Assembly (NCBI GenBank): GCA_012932865.1
Contig: SAXG01000018.1
Coordinates: forward strand, 124,001 to 188,000
Source: Amylostereum areolatum
Taxonomy: Eukaryota; Basidiomycota; Agaricomycetes; Russulales; Stereaceae
Length of the DNA: 64,000 nt
Direction: 5' to 3'
This document shows, piece after piece, positions 12,064 through 22,946 of this stretch (its first letter is position 1; the number at the start of each line of letters is the position of its first letter). The position numbers and the translations under genes are program-made. Under the pieces are notes generated by a model, which saw only the letters and a list, made by a program, of their open reading frames with translations, was not told where the DNA came from and searched no databases.

Positions 12064-14016
12064 TGGATTGACTGCATACTGCCAGAATCCTAAGCTAAGG
12101 CCAGCGTGGTGAAGCATAGCCATCGCTTTTTCAAGGATCGTACGATTGAATTGTTCCGCTCGTCCATTAAGTTGTGGCGTGTACGGCACGGACATATGAT
12201 GTTCTATTCCCAGTTCTTTGAACCGATCCTCGAGTTCCCGACTAGTGAAACCCCTCCATGATCGGAGTGGAAGATTCCTATCTTTTTGCCCATGTGATTT
12301 TTGGCCCACGCTCTAAAGTGCTCGAACACTTTCACGAACTCGCTTTTTGCCTTCAGATAGTAGATAGCACCGAAAGACGAACTATCATCGAGGAATGTAG
12401 CCATATAGATATTTCCTTAGATCGATTTTATACGCATGGGTTCTTCTAGGTCAGAATGAATCTTTTCCAACACCCGCATAGCGCGCTTCTCTGAAACTGG
12501 GAACATTTGACGTGTTAACTTTCCCATCTGACAACCATGGCAGTGATCAGAGGGACCAGATGCTGGGTTAATGTGCACTCCTTTGACAACATCTGGTGTT
12601 AACTTTGTGAGTGTACCATGAGAGACGTGTCCAAAATGTTGATGTATAATGTCCGCCATAGTCATTTTGACCTTTTCCGCTTTCACTGAGTTGACCATTA
12701 CTGTGGGCGCAAGGTGTAACGTGATCCAGTATACATTTCCCTTTAACAACAGAGACCGCGCGCACTGTACCAATGCCTATATAGGTCATCTGGCCGCCAT
12801 TTCTGAGTGTTATTGGATGTGAGTCCTTTAACGGTGTGTACGACTTGAAGTCGCCTCGGTGTGGGGTTACATGTTGTGAACAGCCAGAATCCAACATCCA
12901 ACGAGTGTGCCCAGGGGCGATATACCAGGAAATCTTCATGTCATTGGCATCCAAAGACGAAGACGCCTGCAAGGTATTTACAGTAGGTTCCCTGCCGCTG
13001 CCCTCTCCACCTTTCTTCTTCGCCTCTTCCTCATCCTTCCTGTGCTTGCGACATTCAGCCTTTTTGTGGCCAGGCTTGTTGCAGTAGAAACATTTGAGGT
13101 CCTTGTTGTTTTTCTTCTGCACAGATGACGACAATGAGGATCCCCCTCTCTTTCCTTTTCCTCCTGCCTTGGAGAACGCGAGGGTAGCAACTTTACCCTT
13201 GCAACGAGACTCCTCCTCGATGATGTGAATGAAGATGTCTTCAGAATTCGCCTTGGTGATGTCAGCGTCAGAAAAAGGTGAACAAAGTTATAATTGATTT
13301 CCGGGGTGTTAGAATCGGTTATAATGCATTATAAACCCCCGAATTTGCCAAAATCTGCCGAAATCCACCATCGTGTTTTTCTGATGAGGGAAGGAGTTAA
13401 GGATGATAGGAACTAACTCCTGGAAGGAGTCAGGGAGAGCCTTGAGGACGATGAAGGTGTAGAACATGTCGGATAGTCCAAGACCATTATCGCCTAGGAT
13501 ATTGTACTCCTCCGTCATTTTTTCGATTTGAGGACAAAGGGGCTCCGACTCAGAGAGGTGATGTTGTTAGTAGAGATCAAAGCTGGTAAATGCGGTCATG
13601 ATGCCAGATCTGGAGTAGATCCCCTCCAGGACCTCCCAGGCGCCATAGGACGATGTGCAGTACTCCATCTTGCTGCGCACAGCAGTGACGCAAGCAAGCT
13701 TGAGAAGGCCAAAGGCTACATCATCATTGTCTTCCTAGTCTCCTCCGACTTCATTGTAGTCTTTGCCAGAGAGAGTGGAGAGTTCTAAATTGGGCGCCGA
13801 TGTAATTTGGATGGTAAGTTCACCCTTGGCTTCCGTATCCTTCTTCTTCTTCTCGAAGCCAGTGATCTCTGTGCTTGTTGAGGGACGAGGCTTCTGGCCA
13901 TTGACGACGCGCCACAGTTTCCTGCTCTGCAGCAGGTCCTGCATGTTGCGTGACCAGGATTTCCAGTTCGTCGCATCAAGTCTGACGAAGCTGGAAGGGA
14001 GCGAGTTTGAAGACAT
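12064..14016 (-). pseudogene. Copia-type polyprotein remnant (gag, protease, part of integrase)
   Basis: Minus-strand Ty1/Copia remnant. It starts at the ATG at 14016 with FVRLDATNWKSWSRNMQDLL, typical of Copia Gag. In order follow a zinc knuckle CFYCNKPGHKKAEC (about 13085), protease MLDSGCSQHVT (about 12895), a GAG-pre-integrase segment with HxxFGH and CHGCQMGK (about 12640-12530), and integrase core FLDDSSSFGAIYYL, HSDHGG, GIEHHMSVPYTPQLNGRAEQ (about 12400-12150). Frames shift several times and stops interrupt it. It ends at WQYAVN, joined directly to the truncated Gypsy at 12063/12064, so no RT or RNase H remains. Confidence 0.85.
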
Positions 14017-15440
14017 GATAAGTCTTGGTGGCGATAATCTGGGTTGAGGAGCGGTCAGACCCAGATTCCAAAAGTCGCAAAGGGGCAGCAACCCTCCCCT
14101 GTGTCTGTACTCTAAACCAGAAACCCTAAGGTTCCTGCTCTGCCTCAATGTCCATGCGCGCCTATAGTACTTGTATGAACAGTTATAGTATGTGATGCGT
14201 AGTTGTAACAGGTGCTCCAGGGTGGATTGACTAGTACCTCCCTCTGGATTGGGACACCTAAACCGGTCCGCACTTAAGGGCACCAGCCAACCGTTCACAA
14301 GTACCTATAGCATCACGTTAGGCTCCCCTAGCGCTTGCCTAATTACCTAAGTATAGTAATTATGTACTGGCTTAGCGACGACACAAGCGTCGCCAGAGGC
14401 CCTTCCTGCCAGCTTCCTCAAGTGAGGTCACTTGGTTTCAGGGTGCTACGACACTACACATCCTAAGACGTCTTCAGAGCGGCTGGGAACGAAATGCCCG
14501 CATGCAACCTGGGTAAGTAAAAGACCATGTCCCTAATGGGCCAAACTGTATTGTAGCACGCAGAGGGATGGAGGACAAGAGGACTCGCAATGGCTTCTGC
14601 CCGCTTCAGGGCTCCCTCGCCGCGCTTGTGTTACCCCTTCAGGGTGAGGACACAATGCAAGGCCCAGGGACAAGCAAATTGGGGAGCGAGTGGGACTAAT
14701 GAAAGTTACTTGCCTTTGAAGAACTTTGTACGACTTGAGGGCTAGATAGATAGGCCAGGGCCCATAACCTGTTGAATAGACTTATCCAAGCCAGTGAGAC
14801 ACTCAGTTGAAGGGATACTTCGAGTGAGTATTATACCTTATCCAAGTCAGTGAGATGCTATAGTAAGGTATCTAAGCGAGAGAGAAATAAGTAGAAGGTA
14901 TAAAGGATTGGTCACCTCAGTTGAAGGGATACTTCGAGTGAGGAGGCAGGTCAAAATATGAGAGCCTTATATACCCAAACCGCTGTGCCATAAGAGCCAA
15001 TCATAAAAGGCATAAGAAAGTGGTGCCATAGTGTAGCATAATTAATCAGCGCCAAGAGTGTGCTCAGTCATCCACCACAGCTTTCATGTGAAAGTGTACA
15101 GTAAGAATCACATGCTCTGCATAGCCTCGCACAGCCGATTCCATATTGTTCTGGTTCTTCCCAGAACCTTCTGTTCCTTTCCGTCCCATATTACATAATG
15201 TAGTTAAAGCTAGAGATCGTCCGCATTACTATCTTCAACAGACTTTGGAGCGCCCACTGCAATCAAGTGGTTAGTCGAGGAGATCAGTGTCACGCACGGT
15301 CTACCTGCAAAGCAGGTCCAGGGCGTCGCAACACGAGGGAAGACAAGGATGGGATCGAGGGGGTACATCAGAAGAAATCGACGTGACTATATTGTACTAC
15401 ATCGCCTCTATAGTAACAGTAGTTCTGTTGGTAGGTACCC
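14017..15440. other. non-coding, probably Copia LTR and flank
   Basis: No coding sense after the Copia gag start. On the minus strand a GGTATATAAGGCTCTC promoter-like box lies near 14963-14978, so an LTR for the Copia remnant is likely here, but I could not fix its ends. It contains a 27-bp direct repeat (14802-14828 and 14916-14942; CTCAGTTGAAGGGATACTTC then GAGTGAG), and an adjacent CTTATCCAAG..CAGTGAGA pair. Confidence 0.4.
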
Positions 15441-15833
15441 CTCTTTGTTAGGGAAGGACACGGGTACTCCCGCGGGTCCCGGAGGTCGACCTGTACCCGA
15501 CCCGCGAAAACCCGTACCCGTGAGAACGGGTCCGGGTTTGCCGCGGGTACGGGTACTCCCACGGGAAACCCGCACCTGTCTTTCCTCCCACCACCACCAC
15601 CGTCGCCGTGACTGCCACTGTGGCCACGTCCACCACTGCCGCTGCAGCCGCCGTGACCGCCGCCATGGCGAAGTCCACCACCGCCCTGCCCCTCCACTCA
15701 TACAGCGCGGTCGGGGTGCAACCGGCGACACTCTAAGCGTGGCCACGTCACACCGGCGACGTTCCCTTTGGTGCGCTCTCCCCCTTCCTTGTTTTCAATA
15801 CACTCACCTCCCTTGCACCCTCACAGCCCTCAT

Positions 15834-15869
<36 letters not shown>

Positions 15870-16417
15870 ACCCTCGCCACCTTCACCGCTCACAGCACTT
15901 CCCGATGCCCTCACCCCAACTATTCACCATCCGCAACACTTGTTCCCTTTGCAACACCCTCACTGCCCCCGCGTGCACCCCGCCGCCGTGGATGCACCCC
16001 CTCCATGTGCAACCCAACAGCTGCCACTGCTCACAATGCGCCCCCCCCCCTGGGCCCCGTTTTTTTTTCTTTTCCCTCCGTTTTTGCTATCTACACTTGT
16101 CTGCTTACACTTTTCCACTGGCTAACCCTAACCCCACCATACATTGTCTTGCTTTCTTTTATTCCTGCTCTGGGTTTCTTTGCTACTAAATATGATTAAA
16201 TTGAGCTGAATAAACTACATAAGAGCCAGAATGCAAAAAATAAGCAGAAAGAAGTCCCGAAAATGGCCCCGAAAATGGCCCCCAAAACCGGACAGGTCGG
16301 TGCGGGTACCCACGGGAGGCCCCGGGTTCCGATAGGCCAACCCGCACCCATATCCGTACAACCCGTACCCGTGACCCATCACGGGTCACCAAACCCGTGT
16401 CCTTCCCTAGTCTTTGT
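15441..16417. mobile_element. hAT-type MITE with 8-bp target duplication
   Basis: The element proper is 15449-16409 (961 bp). Terminal inverted repeats are TAGGGAAGGACACGGGT, 17 of 17 identical. Flanks are CTCTTTGT (15441-15448) and GTCTTTGT (16410-16417), an 8-bp duplication with one mismatch. A TAGGG start and 8-bp duplication are typical of hAT elements. Both subterminal zones are crowded with ACGGGT/ACCCGT. The interior is C-rich with a GCCCTCGCC array (15838-15885); the long frame across 15349-16125 is a by-product of composition. No transposase. Confidence 0.85.
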
Positions 16418-16520
16418 AGGACTATATAGTAGTTAGCCATGCTTTGTAGGTCTGTGTAGAGTGCAAAGTTACCACCTATAGTCTATAGTCTGTAGAGTAA
16501 TGGTGTATACTACATATATC

Positions 16521-16668
16521 TGTAGGTGTATTGCCTCTATTGCATCCTATAGTCTCCAGAGAATATCATCAAGGTATAGACATATTGCCCATACTCTATC
16601 CTGTGGTCTCCCGAGGATATTATCAAGTTGCAGACATATTGCCCATATTGCCTCCTATAGCCTTGGAA
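16521..16668. repeat. 54-bp tandem repeat, about 2.5 copies
   Basis: Units start at 16546 and 16600 (CCTATAGTCTCC and CCTGTGGTCTCC) and share AGACATATTGCCCATA; a partial unit precedes and another follows. Non-coding. Confidence 0.6.
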
Positions 16669-16835
16669 GAACAGCCTTAGTCATATAGCATACCTTCCTA
16701 AATAAATTTCACTCAGAATGAACCTCCATAATCGGACAGAAACGGACACAATATAATATTCATATCATAATTGTGTATAGCTCATATCGGGCCCGCCACC
16801 GCAGTGGTACCACCCGCATGCTTACTCATCCCCCC

Positions 16836-19349
16836 CTAGTCACTGCGATCGCCATCCCGAGTACGCCCGCGAGAGCCCATTGCACCCGCCGCTCTATCAT
16901 GCACACCCTCGACATCCTCCATCTCCTCGTCACCACCATCTAAACTGTGCCGTCATTGGGATGCCGCTGATCCTCCGTCACTGAAACCACTGTCATTGCC
17001 ACCTCCATCACCACCCTCGGCACCATCCTTGGCACCATCCTGCAGCTGGCTTTCGGAACGCTGACGACGTACATTATTGTGTAGTACCACACCGTGACTG
17101 TTCGCATTAATTGATTTGTTGGAGCCCGTGTCTGAGTCTGTGTCGCTACTTGATGCCTCGCTATCCGTGTTACCTGTGCAGCCAGCAAGTGCACCCCTTG
17201 CCTGTTTGAGAGCGGCAGAAGAGAGACGGCTTGTTGCTTCTTGGTCTAGTGGAGCAGCCCCGGATTTTTCTCTGAGACACAATAAGATACAATGGATGGG
17301 GATAGCGAAGAGAGAACGTCACCGAGCACGCTTGTACAATTTCTTGCCGAGATTCTTAAAGAAGTCGGGATGCTCCTTCGACCACTCCTTGATATCGGTC
17401 AGTCGAGCATTGTACTTGTTGCGATACCCGCTTTTGGTAAAAGACGGTCCATCCTTCTCAACACCCTCGCCCCATTCCTCCAGGCAGAACTCAACCTGTG
17501 CATAGTCGTGTGAGATCGCATTGACAGATACGATGCTAATGTACCATGATGAATATCAGTGCAAGGGTGGCTGCTGTAATCGGGTTGAAGTATTCCGGGT
17601 ACTTGTTTCTGCGATCATGCGGGGTCTTGAACCATGTAGCTCTCAGAACAAGCGAGACGACGGGGGATTCCGCATATCCCGTACGGCTGTCAAAAATCCT
17701 GCACATAAAACAGAGTAAGGGGTGCGTATGATACCCGAAGCATGTAGAAAGATACCTTATACATATATGCGTGCTCGGTCAGTAGTCACTTGACACGCTT
17801 CTTGTTCTTTGCGATTGATTTAGTTTTGCCGTCGGTCATAAGGCCGTATACATGTGGGATGATCTTGCGAACGGCACTCTTCAATTCACCGCGCATGTTG
17901 GATGCCGCTCCCTTGATCTTAAAATATGTTAGCATGCATTGATACATTTACAGAGCGCGTATACCAAGCTGGTTATCCGTGGCAAAATCCTGTAGGGCTT
18001 GTTGAAGCTATCGTTAGCACTCTTCCATGCGGCATCGGCCCAGTTCATTTGATCTTCGAGTGAGGGGAAAGCAGAATGGGTGACCACCTTACTTTCGGAG
18101 CGACGGATTGCACTTTGAATGAGGGAATATACGTCGTCAGAGTAATCGTGCCCCTTTGCGCGTCCAGCGGGGGTGGTCCCATTGCGGAAAGGTGGTGTTT
18201 GAGGTCGAGGTGGTGACCGAGATCCAGGTATCGCCGGACCTTGCACTGCTGCCACCTGGTTTCGCTGCGTAGCTGGTTGAGGACCAGTAGAAGGATGTGT
18301 CTGACTGAAAGAGTGTCATGTTTGAGACGAAGGTGTCTGTGGTGTTGTACTGCCAGAGCAAGATGATTAGCGCACTGAACCCGCAGGCGGTGATGAAGGT
18401 ACCTTGGTCGTGTACTCTGATGCTTGTCAGAATGGGTTGTGTGCTGCGAGACTATATCCCGTGGTGTACCACTACCCGAATGATTAGTAGGACACGGTGG
18501 TTGATGGTTAGAAGCACGGGATGGTGCCGAGACTGTTGATTGTACTGAAGATGAATGGCCATGGGAAATAAGCGATGGTCGGGAGGGTGCCGTCTTGTGT
18601 GGTCTTGCATCGTGGCTGGTATTGTGAACTACATGAGTCTAGGAGGCACACATGAGATGAAAGTGGAACACGGAGGACAGGAACGGTATACCGATGTCGC
18701 AAAGCTTACAGTCGAACTTGGCAGATGGAGGTCGTCGAGCTTGTCTGAGCCTGGCATCTCGTCATCTTCGCTTTCAACCATCCGTTGCAGTTCGTATTCA
18801 AGTTCAGGTAAGCCTCGGTCTTCATTGGAACCATGCTCAGAAGGAGCAGCACTACGGAGTTCCACTTGGTAGTATATTTAGTTCATTTATACAGCATTGA
18901 CGGCGACGAGAGACACACCTGCTTCTGCACGTAGCTCCGGCATTGTGTCTTCTAACTTCTTGAGCCGTGTTTCATTCCGGGAGAACGTCTTCTGGGATTC
19001 CTTACTGCTGTCGCCTAGAGAACAGTCTTTGAGTATTGAGACACGGACAGTAAGAAACTGTCTCACAATTCTGAAGCTTGTGGAGCTCCTTGTCATAGTG
19101 TATGATATTTGCGGCAAGTTTAGCACATTGTTCTTCATCTACAAAGACTAGTTAGCGTGCAGAATGAGATGGATGGATAAGGAACAAGCCAAGGAGGATT
19201 TGAGCCACCGTGGCTTTCTTGTTCCGCTTTGATGACGAACGACCAGAGTCACCAGATGGGAGAGTAGGTTTTTTAGACGGAGGTGCAGTCTCATCCGCGT
19301 CATCAGATGGGGGAGTTGGAGGATGTCGCCATTTGGTAGACCCAGACAT
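16836..19349 (-). pseudogene. DUF6532-like protein gene, probably broken
   Basis: Minus-strand, multi-exon gene with start at 19349 (MSGSTKWRHPPTPPSDDADE). The N-terminal half is disordered (Pro/Ser rich), with a short helical segment RNETRLKKLEDTMPELRAE near 18950. The conserved part begins SDDVYSLIQSAIRRSES (about 18150), continues MNWADAAWKSANDSF, ASNMRGELKSAVRKIIPHVY (about 17890), TGYAESPVVSLVLRATWF and ITAATLALIFIM, and ends CLEEWGEGVEKDG..YRNKYNARLTDIKEW (about 17370). The tail is Ser/Asp/Gly rich, ending at 16836. This order resembles DUF6532 proteins, common beside transposons in Agaricomycetes and of unknown function. A TGA at 17786-17788 interrupts the core unless spliced out, so it may be inactive. 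Confidence 0.55.
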
Positions 19350-19494
19350 ATAGTGAGGGTGGACGGACGGAGTGCAAATGGTTTGACGCAGGCGGGCGGA
19401 GCTGGTCAGTTGTTTGTGACAGTTATGTACACACGCACGGACCTTGAGATGTGTATGCTCACTCAAGCACTAGCAAAAATTTAGCATCCCCATT

Positions 19495-21353
19495 ATGGTC
19501 ACACCTGGGCCGACCACTCACTGCTGTCGCTCGTGTCCAAAGGCATTCAAAAATGCGGCAGGATTGCGCTCGCACATCAAACAGAAGACCGCATGCCGTG
19601 AAGCATTTGCAAGTTATGTTGAAGAAACGGCCCATGCAAAGACCCCACCTCGGGGTTGCGTATCCTTGGAGGATGAAGAGCAGCATCTATTATCGGATGA
19701 TGAGCTCGGGACTGACGACCCGGACCTGGTGGATTACGCACAAAGTCACTATCCTGCGGATCCTTCCTCTCCAATACAACACACGGCTCCTTCTCCTCGC
19801 GGCCCTACCCCGGGGGTATCCAGTGTCAATGAAAATCCACGACCCAAGAAGTGCGCACGGATGGACACACAGGCAGAAGATCCTTGGCCAACACGTTTTT
19901 GCGAGGTTTATCCTGAACCGGCGGGGATCGCTGTTGGCGTTGGACAGACTCGGTACGAGTCATGGGAAGCAAAGGCAGAAGGAGAGGGTGGTAGACGATG
20001 GGAGCCGTTTGCGAATGAAGGGGAGTGGAAGCTCGTGGAATGGATGATCAAAACGTTGGGGCAAAAACAGACGGAGGAGTTTTTGAAGCTAGACAAGGTC
20101 AGATAAGTGTCTGTACCTTGATGGCTCTCACACTCACACAAAGTTTCCATTCAGATCAAGTCCCTTGGCCTCTCCTTCCACAACAACCGCGCGTTTCTTC
20201 AGAAAGTCGATGCGCTGCCTACAGGACCGGAGTGGTTATGCAAAACACAGCGCATCACCGGAGACCGAGTTGACAAAGATGGCAAACCAATGACGGAAGA
20301 TGTTGAAATATGGTATCGAGACCCGGTCAGCTGCATCAAGGATCTCATCGACAACCCCACCTTTCGTAACTTCTTGTCTTATGCCCCGGAGAAGCTGTAC
20401 GAAGATCTGGCACGTGAGAAGCCGGTATACGAGGAGATGTCGATGGGAAATTGGTGGTGGGACATGCAGGTCAGTATCTTGCAGCTCTTGCTCATGTAGA
20501 TTATAACTGACGTACCACGTAGGGAAAATTTTCCATTCCCATAGGTGCGACAATAGCCACGGGATCATCTCGACCGACAAGACACGCTTATCCTTGTTCA
20601 GCGGGGACAAGGCTGCTTGGCAGGTATACCTTACCATAGGCAACATCGACACAGAGAAACACAGAGAAACTTCGGCTTGAGCCATGATTCTAATTGGGTA
20701 CTTACCAGTCACGAAGGCAGAATGTTTTTTGGAGGCGAAGCGATCTGAACAAATTCATCAGCTGTTCCATACCTCAATGCACGTTGTCCTCAAGCCCCTC
20801 ATCCGTGCGGGACTTGAAGGCGTCGAGATGACGTGTGCCAATGGCAACATTCGGCGAGTGTACCCTATCCTCGCTGCATACATTGCCGATTATCCCGAGC
20901 AATGCCTTGTTGCTTGCTGCAAGGAGAATCGGTGTCCAGAGTGTTTGGTTGACCCAGAGAACCGCAGGGAACCCAACATATCACCCCCCAGGGACCCGCG
21001 CAAGACATTGGTCACTCTAGCGCAGGAAGCCAGCGGAGATCGACCCGACGAGTTCAAAGAACAAGGCTTACATCGTATAAATCCATTCTGGGCTGACCTA
21101 CCCCACACGAACATATTCCGGTGCTTCACCCCCAACATTCTTCATCAGCTACACAAGGGCGTCTTCAAGGATCACCTGATGAGCTGGTCGGTCAAAACCC
21201 TGGATGGAGGCAAAGAAGAAATTGACCTTCATTTCAAAGCCATGCCCGGTCATCCCTCCCTTCGCCATTTTTCCTCGGGTGTTTCGCTCGTCTCACAGTG
21301 GACCAGAACAGAATTCAAGAACATGGAAAAGGTCTTTGCAGGAACGTGGATGT
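19495..21353 (+). pseudogene. Plavaka transposase, N-terminal two thirds
   Basis: Transposase of a Plavaka (CACTA-like) DNA transposon. A C2H2-like finger opens the protein (CRSCPKAFKNAAGLRSHIKQ). A disordered acidic linker follows, then WEPFANEGEWKLVEWMI (about 19998-20050) and, after an intron, NNRAFLQKVDALPTGPEW and WYRDPVSCIKDLI. The catalytic-type core follows: PILAAYIADYPEQCLVACC..NRCPECLV (about 20860-20950), PHTNIFRCFTPNILHQLHKG (about 21105) and FSSGVSLVSQW. Stops near 20640-20690 suggest decay or a missed intron. Coding sense ends at KNMEKVFAG near 21345, well before the family's C-terminal domain, and the KDZ island begins about 30 bp later. Confidence 0.8.
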
Positions 21354-21376
21354 GAGCTAGAAGGATAAGAACTGGG

Positions 21377-22752
21377 TTAGTAGACGAAGGATGAATGAAA
21401 AGGATAAAATGCGGCCATACTACCACTACCCGATGCCTTGATCGCTCGACCCTTGCCTTTGTCGACCTTTCCTTTTGTTAACTTGGTGATGTCGGACTTG
21501 GCGGTATCGGACTTGGCGGTGTCGGACCTGGTGGTGTCGGACTTCCCACCGTTGGACTTGGCGGCATTCAAGTTGAGGTTCTTGGCCTTGGCCTTCGCGT
21601 CCAATTTGGGGGGGATAGACTGGGCTCTCTTGTTGAACTTTGGTAGGAGCCGTCCCTTGCCCTGAGCATGAAGGGCGTCGTGCACCGCCCTCGGCGTGCT
21701 TGTGCTGCCAGTATGGTGGCTGCAAGGTTTCTTCCGCGATCAGCACCGCGTGCAGCTGGTCATGTGGTCGCGGGCCCAGCACAGACCATTCCCTGCGACG
21801 CACTAGAGGCAGTCGCGCTGCGTGGGAGCGGATCAGAATAAGAAATGATATTCAAATGGAGACTTACCTTGTTTGGCCACGTTGCGACACCACCGTCGGT
21901 GTCCGATGAGTAAACGCTGACGTCTCCGACGTCGGAATTGCCGACCTGCTCCTCCGCCACCTGGTCGGCTCCCGAGGCATCTTCCATTGCTACGTCCTCT
22001 TGAGGGACTGTAGACGCCTTTGGGGGGGCTTGAACGGGGTTCTCATCCATCTCAACGTCCATGTCCTGGAACGAGTTTCCGCCCAGGGCGGGCAGGGTGG
22101 GCAGGTTGGGAAGGTTGCCGCCATCGAAGCCCTCGTCATCGGACGCGTCGGACTTTTGAGACCCGTCGGATTCGTCGGAGAGTGGGTCGAAATGGAGCGT
22201 GGGGGGAAGGGGGGGGGCCAGCGATGGTTCGCGATTGGCGGTCGGAGGGGGGGTCAGAGTGGCGTTCGGCGAGATTTGGTACAAGTCCAGCGCGACACAG
22301 TACAAGTCTGTCGGACATGTCAATCAGTGAATGAATGATAGAGAAGTCAATGTGCTACTCACCGTCGCTCATCCACCATGCGTGCGCTGTTGGAGTGGGG
22401 TCCCCTTCAAACACGACCTGGCAGCTGCGCATCTCCTGCCACCGCACTCCCCCTGCCAGTGGCAGCTCCAGGAGGCCTTCAAACGATGCCGTGAACGCAG
22501 ACTCCAATGGCACCGCACTGACCCGGTGGAGCGGCGATCGACCCCAAATGATATTCTAAATTTGACGGAAAAAGGTCAGTACAATATTCGGGATGAAAAA
22601 CCGTCGTTGTGCACCAGCTCAGAGGTAAACGTCCCCCACCACCTTTCCGTCGGCTCGTCTATCGGGGCCCGCTCCTGCGCTCTCAGGATGGCATAACGGA
22701 GGCAGAGCTCGTGCGCGGAGTTGGTGAGGGGCTTCGTTTGATGGGCGGACAT
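21377..22752 (-). pseudogene. Zn2Cys6-like cluster protein A (KDZ-island), broken
   Basis: Minus-strand, four or more exons, start at 22752 (MSAHQTKPL). An N-terminal segment with ERWWGTFTSELVHND is followed, after introns, by a Trp-ending block (AHAWWMSD) and a long acidic Ser/Asp linker. WPNK then stands at an exon end (about 21885), with GTAAGT donor, and the next exon opens the cysteine cluster. Cysteines are spaced C-x2-C-x6-C-x8-C-x2-C-x6-C with CW at the third, but two stops fall inside the cluster (CL-stop-C and RC-stop-S), so it cannot be made intact. The tail is a Lys/Ser/Asp repeat (SDTAKSDTAKSD, about 21485-21545). Its partner is protein B at 22947. Function unknown; Zn2Cys6 proteins are usually DNA-binding. 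Confidence 0.5.
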
Positions 22753-22946
22753 GAGCAGATGGTGGTGGAATAGAGGGAGAGGAGAGGGGAAGATGCCGAC
22801 GTGGCGGTCAAGACACGGCTGAACGACTTGGCCATTTGCGCAGACCCGGGCCGCGGCGGCAAATGTCACGTGACCGCCACTTTGTCGCAAAGTGGCAAAG
22901 GCGCGATTATCTCTGTGCCCTGTTCCTTTCCCCTATCCTCACCGTC

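Noticed and set aside
15349..16125. 258-aa plus-strand frame
   Set aside because: Starts outside and ends inside the hAT-type MITE, crossing its terminus; C-rich composition artefact.
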